Positions 59,335 to 64,000 of a stretch of DNA of 64,000 bases are shown here, piece after piece. Each line of letters starts with the position of its first letter. Within the stretch, counting starts at the first letter, position 1. The stretch is taken from contig JAHLAX010000070.1 of the NCBI GenBank assembly GCA_020625875.1, positions 89,221 through 153,220 of the forward strand, read 5' to 3'. The DNA is from a bacterium. GTDB lineage: Bacteria > Bacillota > Clostridia > Oscillospirales > Acutalibacteraceae. Made by a program: the position numbers and the translations under genes. The notes under the pieces are model-generated. The model saw nothing but the letters and a program-made list of their open reading frames with translations, was not told the DNA's origin and ran no database searches.

Positions 59335-60330
59335 ATGATGAAAACAGCAGATTTGAGATTGACACAGGAATGGGATAAGACCTTCCCGAAAAGCGATAAG
59401 ATCGAACACAGCAAGGTGACTTTCATAAACCGCTACGGCATTACGTTGGCGGCAGATATGTATTTGCCGAAGAATGCCGAGGGCAAGCTGCCCGCGATCG
59501 CGGTATGCGGTCCCTTCGGAGCGGTCAAGGAGCAGTGCTCGGGACTGTACGCGCAGACGATGGCGGAGCGTGGATTTTTGACAATCGCTTTTGACCCGAG
59601 CTTTACAGGCGAGAGCGGCGGCACACCTCGATATATGGCTTCGCCTGACATCAACACCGAGGACTTTCAGGCGGCAGTCGATTTCCTCTCAAACTGCGAC
59701 AAGGTCGATCCCGACCGTATCGGAATTATCGGTATCTGCGGTTGGGGCGGTATGGCGCTTAATGTCGCGGCTCTTGACACAAGAATCAAAGCGACGGTTG
59801 CCTCCACAATGTACGATATGACGCGCGTGAATGCCAACGGTTATTTTGACAGCGAGGACAGCGAGGAAAAGCGTTATGAGCATAAGGTCGCACTGAATAA
59901 CCTGCGCACCGCCGAATACGCAAAGGGCGAATACTCCCGCGGCGGCGGCTGTGTGGAGCTCCCCGTTCCCGACGATATGCCGTTCTTTGTCAAGGACTAC
60001 AGCGAATACTACAAGGGCAGAGCCTATCATAATCGTTCACTGAACTCGAACGAGGGCTGGAACAGTGTGGGCTGTATGTCCTTTATGAATCAACCGATTT
60101 TGAAGTACAGCAACGAGATACGTTCCGCAGTGCTTGTTATTCACGGAGAAAAGGCTCACTCCTGCTATTTCAGCAAGGACGCGTTCAAGGATATGACAAC
60201 AGACAGTAAGTACACCGAAAATAAGGAGCTGTTAATTATTCCTGACGCTGTTCATACCGATTTATACGACAATATGGACGTTATTCCGTTCGACAAGATG
60301 GAAGAATTCTTCAATGAATATTTGAAGTGA
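59335..60330 (+). CDS. Alpha/beta hydrolase family protein (dienelactone-hydrolase-like)
   Basis: 331 residues, cytoplasmic. The nucleophile elbow reads GICGWGGMAL, so Cys rather than Ser is the likely nucleophile, as in dienelactone hydrolases. The general His is near PDAVHTDLYD. A cap insertion with YRGGG-like Gly/Arg residues lies after residue ~190. AAGGAG precedes the start 16 nt after the dockerin gene. Substrate unknown; an ester or lactone is plausible. Confidence 0.85.
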   Translation: MMKTADLRLTQEWDKTFPKSDKIEHSKVTFINRYGITLAADMYLPKNAEGKLPAIAVCGPFGAVKEQCSGLYAQTMAERGFLTIAFDPSFTGESGGTPRYMASPDINTEDFQAAVDFLSNCDKVDPDRIGIIGICGWGGMALNVAALDTRIKATVASTMYDMTRVNANGYFDSEDSEEKRYEHKVALNNLRTAEYAKGEYSRGGGCVELPVPDDMPFFVKDYSEYYKGRAYHNRSLNSNEGWNSVGCMSFMNQPILKYSNEIRSAVLVIHGEKAHSCYFSKDAFKDMTTDSKYTENKELLIIPDAVHTDLYDNMDVIPFDKMEEFFNEYLK

Positions 60331-60338
60331 GGTTTACT

Positions 60339-60881
60339 ATGTCTAAGAGAGTATTGATTATCAGCTCAAGTATTCGCCCGAACAGCAACTCCGAATTACT
60401 TGCGAACGCCTTTGCTAACGGTGCGAGAGAGTCCGGCAACGAGGTGGAGCTCGTTTCGCTGAAAGAAAAAACCATTGGCTTTTGCAAGGGGTGTCTTGCC
60501 TGTCAAAAGCTCGGTCATTGCGTCATCAATGACGACGCGAATGAAATCACGGAAAAGCTGCTTAACGCTGAGGTCGTAGTATGGGCAACGCCGATTTATT
60601 ACTACGAGATGAGCGGTCAGATGAAGACCATGATCGACCGCGCCAACTCCTTGTACCCGCGCGACTATCAGTTCCGTGATGTCTATCTGCTGACAACTGC
60701 CGCCGAGGATGAAGAGTATGTAGATGAGGGAGTTTGCAAGGGTTTGCAGGGCTGGATCGACTGCTTTGAGAAAGCACAGTTTGCGGGCAAAGTATTCGCT
60801 GGCGGTTATGACAGCCCAAAGTCCATCGAGAACAGCGACAAGCTCAAAAAATCCTATGAAATGGGTAAGGCAATCCGATGA
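60339..60881 (+). CDS. NADPH-dependent FMN reductase / flavodoxin-family protein
   Basis: 180 residues with a flavodoxin-like fold: the FMN phosphate loop SSSIRPNSNS, the Cys pair motif CKGCLACQKLGHC and ATPIYYYEMSGQMKTMIDR. These proteins reduce FMN or quinone-type compounds using NAD(P)H. I chose ATG 60339, with GAGG upstream, over GTG 60327. It is the last gene of the LysR-linked operon and gives it a redox character. Confidence 0.9.
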   Translation: MSKRVLIISSSIRPNSNSELLANAFANGARESGNEVELVSLKEKTIGFCKGCLACQKLGHCVINDDANEITEKLLNAEVVVWATPIYYYEMSGQMKTMIDRANSLYPRDYQFRDVYLLTTAAEDEEYVDEGVCKGLQGWIDCFEKAQFAGKVFAGGYDSPKSIENSDKLKKSYEMGKAIR

Positions 60882-60905
60882 TCGTTTAACAGTGTAAAAA
60901 ATCAA

Positions 60906-60942
60906 CCGTCCGAATGCATTCGCTTTCGGGCGGCAATTTTTT
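60906..60942 (+). terminator. Terminator of the LysR-linked operon
   Basis: Stem CCGTCCGAA/TTCGGGCGG (one G-U pair) followed by CAATTTTTT. Confidence 0.8.
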
Positions 60943-61016
60943 AGTTCAATTGTTTCGTTCATATTCATCACTCAAATAATTCAATATAACCGTTTTTTAA
61001 TTTTTACTACAATTTA

Positions 61017-61057
61017 CCCCCGATTTGTCACCTAATTGACAAATCGGGGGATATTTT
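61017..61057 (+). terminator. Strong hairpin upstream of promoter B
   Basis: A perfect 14-bp stem CCCCCGATTTGTCA/TGACAAATCGGGGG with a 6-nt loop, then ATATTTT. It would insulate promoter B from upstream transcription. Confidence 0.7.
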
Positions 61058-61095
61058 ATCTTATGTAAATAAAAAAATTTAAAAGCAGCAAAATC

Positions 61096-61129
61096 TGTTG
61101 TACTTCTGTTGTAGTCGGTTTGATATAGT
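61096..61129 (+). promoter_or_regulatory. Direct-repeat promoter B (two TGTTGTA, 11 bp apart)
   Basis: TGTTGTA at 61096-61102 and 61107-61113, then 10 nt, then -10 TATAGT (61124-61129). The ~30 nt are almost identical to promoter A at 28.5 kb, including TGTTGTAGTCGGT. Confidence 0.65.
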
Positions 61130-61166
61130 ATAGACACAACAGAGAGGGACACCTCAAAAAGACGCA

Positions 61167-61177
61167 AAGGAGATAAT
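61167..61177 (+). promoter_or_regulatory. Shared Shine-Dalgarno region AAGGAGATAAT
   Basis: Identical 11-mer to the ribosome site of the 144-aa secreted protein, and complementary to the predicted small RNA. Confidence 0.6.
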
Positions 61178-61181
61178 CCAA

Positions 61182-63872
61182 ATGACAAAGACAAACACAA
61201 GATTTATCGCTTTATTACTCGCAATTATCACCGCAATTTCGGTAACAACTTCAATGACTTTTACAGCTGCCGCGGCAGAAACAAAACCGTCAGCGACAGC
61301 AAGCTTCGAGGACGAGGATGATAACGATGACCTCGACGAGGACGACGACGAAAGACTCTTCTACGTTGACGACGAGAGCGGAGCGGAGTTTGAGACGGAC
61401 GGTCAGTATTGGAAAGACGCCACAGGCGAAGTAATCTATGAAATGATTTACAGATGCATCGACCATCTTGCTGATGAAAGCTGGATAGGCAGTGTATTTT
61501 CAATGGGCGGCCTCGTTGTTTTTAAATCCATCTACGATGCGGTTAACCCGAAGACCTACGAGCCCAGTGCAGATACAAAAGTAATCCTCGAGGCAATCGA
61601 GGAACTCTCCGATAAAGTAAGCGCGGACCACAACGAGTCTATGCGAGCTTTTGAAAAACTGGATTTAAACATTTCGACACAGGCTTTCAGAGGTTCGGTT
61701 GACGAACTCATCGATTCCAACACTCAGGTAGTTGACACACTCAAGCAGTACAATATTACAACCGATACCGAGAAAAAGGGAGTGCTCACCAAAGCGGAGT
61801 ACAACGCTTATAAAAAAGCTCTGAGTAACTCGGAACTTGATTTCAGCAAGCTCGAGAAGAAGCTGACAGCTATGACTAACTTCCTCAAAGGCACAAAATA
61901 TCAAAACAATAATACGCCCGGATACAACTCATATGTAGATTATCTTCTGGCTCAGGTTAATTCCAAGAATTCAAGCCATACCTTCTCAAAAGCGGCTGAT
62001 TTAAAGACTGCTTCCAAAGCAATGAAAAAAGAGATCAAGAGTATGCAGGGAACTTGCATTCTTTACGCCGCGACTTTAGCGACAATCGCTCATTTACAGT
62101 ATAAGGTCGACGAGTATGATCAGAAGCATGACGCTGCAATCGCTACTACTCAAGCACAGAAAACAGAAGCAAAAGAAGCTAAAAAACAGATGATTAAAAC
62201 ACGCGACGAGAGATTAGCTCAGATTAAAGAAAAGACAGATATAGCTCGTAAATATTATAAGAAAGCTATAATCTATATCAATAAAGCAGGCGTTGCCAAG
62301 GTTAAAATCGGCGACTCTGAAAAAACTTTCCCGACATTCGGCGACGCGTGGGGCACAGCGTTCAACTCAGGCAAGAAATTTACAATTACACTTCTTAAGG
62401 ACGTAAAAGCTGACGCGGCGAGAGGACTTAACGAAGCGGGTCTCGGCGCTAACTTCGGATTCAACAGCAACGGCGGATTAATTTCCAAAGAAGACAAAGA
62501 CGCGACAATCGATTTAAACAAGCACACAATCGAATGCGGCACAAAGGCGTTCTCATTTGCCGATGTTGAACTCAAGTCAAACCTCACAATCAAAAACGGC
62601 ACAATCAAGAACGCTACAAGAATCATAAACCTTGACAATACCGAGAAAGATAAAGCCGCAAACATAGTTATCGACTCAGTTAAGATCCAGGGCTGCAGGA
62701 ACACAGCGCTCTACTTCAACTGTTATCAGGATACAAACTTAGTTCTCAAGAACAGCGAAATCAGTGATACGGCAAAGGGTAGCGGAATCTTTGAAAAATG
62801 GCACCTTAAGTATCAGATTAGCAACACAACTTTCAAAAATAACAAGGGCGAATACGGCGGAGCTTTCCACGGCAATTATGCCACAGACGGAAGCTATGTC
62901 AAGAACTGCACCCTCACAGGCAACGAAGCCGACAAAACAGGCGGAGCACTCTATTGTGTATACAACGTAACCAACTCAACCTTTAAGAATAATAAGGCTA
63001 AGGACGGAAAAGGCGGAGCCTTCGCTTACTGGGGCAGCGTTAACAACTGCACATTCGAGGGCAACTCGGCAACCGACCAGGGCGGAGCCGTATGGGTTCA
63101 GGCTGATGTAACTGGCTGCACCTTCAAGAACAACAAAGCAGGCGGAAACGGCGGAGCGCTCTTCGTTCAGTCAAAGAACAAGACAGTAAACAATTGTACA
63201 TTCGACGGTAATTCCTCAAGCAGTAACGGCGGAGCTCTCGCTTATGACCTCGACGGCAACTGCACAAAGAACTGCACTTTCAAGAATAATACTTCAAGCT
63301 ATGACGGCGGCGGATTATATGTTCCTTGTGACCAGGACGCTAAAGTAGAATATTGCACATTTGACGGAAATAAATCAGGAACAGACGGCGGCGCGATCAG
63401 CGTTTGCGCTCACACTGACTTAACCCTCACTGGCAGCACAATCAAAAACAACCGCGCGCACGGCAAGGGTGGCGGAGTTTACCTCGGAGCGCTGAGCTTC
63501 TCGGACCATCACTTTACAAACGTAACAATTACAGGCAACTGGTCTGATGTACACGGAAGCGGAATTTACTGCAATACCATGACAGGGGCAGCCGCTGACG
63601 TAGCAGTTCACGGCTCTGTAATCATAAGAAACAATGGAAGCGAAAACGCTTACATGGTTCAGGCAGCAGGCAAAAAGGCTATGTTCTATACAAAGAGCAA
63701 TTTTGACTCAGGTCGTTCCAGTATATATGTATGTTCTTCCACAAACAGCGATATCGCGGTAGTTGACCTTAATATGAAGGCTCACGAAGGAGCGTTCCAC
63801 TCCGACAAAGGCAGAAGACTTTACAGAGGCACATTCCACAACTACACACTTTATCTTGATGATTGCGGATAA
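61182..63872 (+). CDS. Large secreted protein with coiled-coil and Pmp-like beta-helix repeats
   Basis: 896 residues. A signal peptide is followed by an acidic stretch (DEDDNDDLDEDDDER). A long helical, Lys/Glu-rich region (residues ~100-370) is probably coiled coil. The C-terminal ~400 residues form a right-handed beta-helix with repeats of the type CTFxxNxAxxxGGAxY, as in polymorphic surface proteins. No anchor. The start (AAAGGAGATAATCC, ATGACAAAGACAAA) and promoter match those of the 144-aa secreted protein, so the two are probably co-regulated by the two-component system at 29-31 kb. Confidence 0.85.
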   Translation: MTKTNTRFIALLLAIITAISVTTSMTFTAAAAETKPSATASFEDEDDNDDLDEDDDERLFYVDDESGAEFETDGQYWKDATGEVIYEMIYRCIDHLADESWIGSVFSMGGLVVFKSIYDAVNPKTYEPSADTKVILEAIEELSDKVSADHNESMRAFEKLDLNISTQAFRGSVDELIDSNTQVVDTLKQYNITTDTEKKGVLTKAEYNAYKKALSNSELDFSKLEKKLTAMTNFLKGTKYQNNNTPGYNSYVDYLLAQVNSKNSSHTFSKAADLKTASKAMKKEIKSMQGTCILYAATLATIAHLQYKVDEYDQKHDAAIATTQAQKTEAKEAKKQMIKTRDERLAQIKEKTDIARKYYKKAIIYINKAGVAKVKIGDSEKTFPTFGDAWGTAFNSGKKFTITLLKDVKADAARGLNEAGLGANFGFNSNGGLISKEDKDATIDLNKHTIECGTKAFSFADVELKSNLTIKNGTIKNATRIINLDNTEKDKAANIVIDSVKIQGCRNTALYFNCYQDTNLVLKNSEISDTAKGSGIFEKWHLKYQISNTTFKNNKGEYGGAFHGNYATDGSYVKNCTLTGNEADKTGGALYCVYNVTNSTFKNNKAKDGKGGAFAYWGSVNNCTFEGNSATDQGGAVWVQADVTGCTFKNNKAGGNGGALFVQSKNKTVNNCTFDGNSSSSNGGALAYDLDGNCTKNCTFKNNTSSYDGGGLYVPCDQDAKVEYCTFDGNKSGTDGGAISVCAHTDLTLTGSTIKNNRAHGKGGGVYLGALSFSDHHFTNVTITGNWSDVHGSGIYCNTMTGAAADVAVHGSVIIRNNGSENAYMVQAAGKKAMFYTKSNFDSGRSSIYVCSSTNSDIAVVDLNMKAHEGAFHSDKGRRLYRGTFHNYTLYLDDCG

Positions 63873-63978
63873 ATGAAGTTAACACATTTATGTTTTCTAT
63901 ATGTTATCTCCTATAAAAAGTCAAGTAGTAATTAACTAACTTGCTGATTTACAATTTTTTTTGATAATTTTTATACAA

Positions 63979-63993
63979 GAGGGCTTTGCCCTC
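63979..63993. terminator. Hairpin at the window end
   Basis: GAGGGC-TTT-GCCCTC, possibly extended by flanking ATAC/GTAT. It is likely the terminator of the 896-aa gene or of a gene beyond the window. Confidence 0.45.
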
Positions 63994-64000
63994 GTATCAA

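Larger units (their letters stand above)
60882..61181. other. Intergenic region upstream of the 896-aa secreted protein
   Basis: Holds the operon terminator, a separate strong hairpin (61017-61050), then direct-repeat promoter B and a ~45-nt leader. No gene seen. Confidence 0.7.

Overview
The window looks like a chromosome segment from a gut or rumen clostridium close to Ruminococcus (Oscillospiraceae). The evidence is a sporulation phosphatase (SpoIIE), Gram-positive lipoproteins and sortases, two proteins with dockerin repeats (the docking module of cellulosomes), several secreted proteins with bacterial Ig-like (Big_2) or BspA-type leucine-rich domains, glycan-degrading GH13 and GH53 enzymes, and strong AGGAGG ribosome sites. 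No rRNA, tRNA, CRISPR array, prophage or intact insertion sequence was seen. Species assignment is inference.

Layout. 0.1-8.5 kb (minus strand): spoIIE, then a maltodextrin uptake operon transcribed malE-malF-malG-amylase-ogt. 9-19 kb: murE, secreted Ig-like, beta-helix and leucine-rich proteins, a CBS-domain pyrophosphatase, a 55-residue peptide with its own strong promoter, and the Fe-S assembly pair nifS-nifU. 19-28 kb: mtnN, then a complete sortase-pilus operon (tip adhesin, backbone pilin, two sortases). 28-33 kb: a small secreted protein, a predicted small RNA, a two-component system whose response regulator carries a winged-helix domain resembling the SARP/OmpR type, and a dockerin-bearing galactanase. 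32-40 kb: a very large secreted endonuclease followed by a second small peptide, an acyltransferase, luxS, and an eetB/eetA-like/apbE module for flavin-based extracellular electron transfer. 40-48 kb: XRE repressor, secreted subtilase, upp and uraA, and a secreted protein ending in DnaJ-like CxxCxGxG motifs. 48-51 kb: Fic protein and CLC antiporter. 51-55.5 kb: a thiol locus. 56-61 kb: LysR and MmcQ diverging from a five-gene operon (two cyclophilin-like secreted proteins, one fused to dockerin repeats, plus acetyltransferase, hydrolase and flavoprotein). 61-64 kb: a secreted beta-helix protein.

Two candidate undescribed systems stand out. (1) The 51.5-55.4 kb thiol operon has a consensus promoter whose start is covered by an inverted repeat AACCTA-N9-TAGGTT. 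The same repeat overlaps the -35 of nifS-nifU. It then has a 29-codon leader peptide rich in Cys and Met, a terminator-like hairpin, and genes for an EgtC-like class II amidotransferase, two unrelated glutamate-cysteine ligases and a small CxxxCxxCxxC protein. This suggests sulfur- or redox-controlled synthesis of a gamma-glutamyl thiol with both operator and attenuation control. (2) Three promoter-like sites share two TGTTGTA repeats 11 bp apart, ending exactly 10 nt before a -10 box. Two drive secreted proteins, one next to the two-component system and one 32 kb away. The third drives a ~90-nt RNA that ends in a terminator and carries an 11-nt complement to the Shine-Dalgarno region shared by those two genes. 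This looks like a small regulon with a built-in antisense RNA brake.
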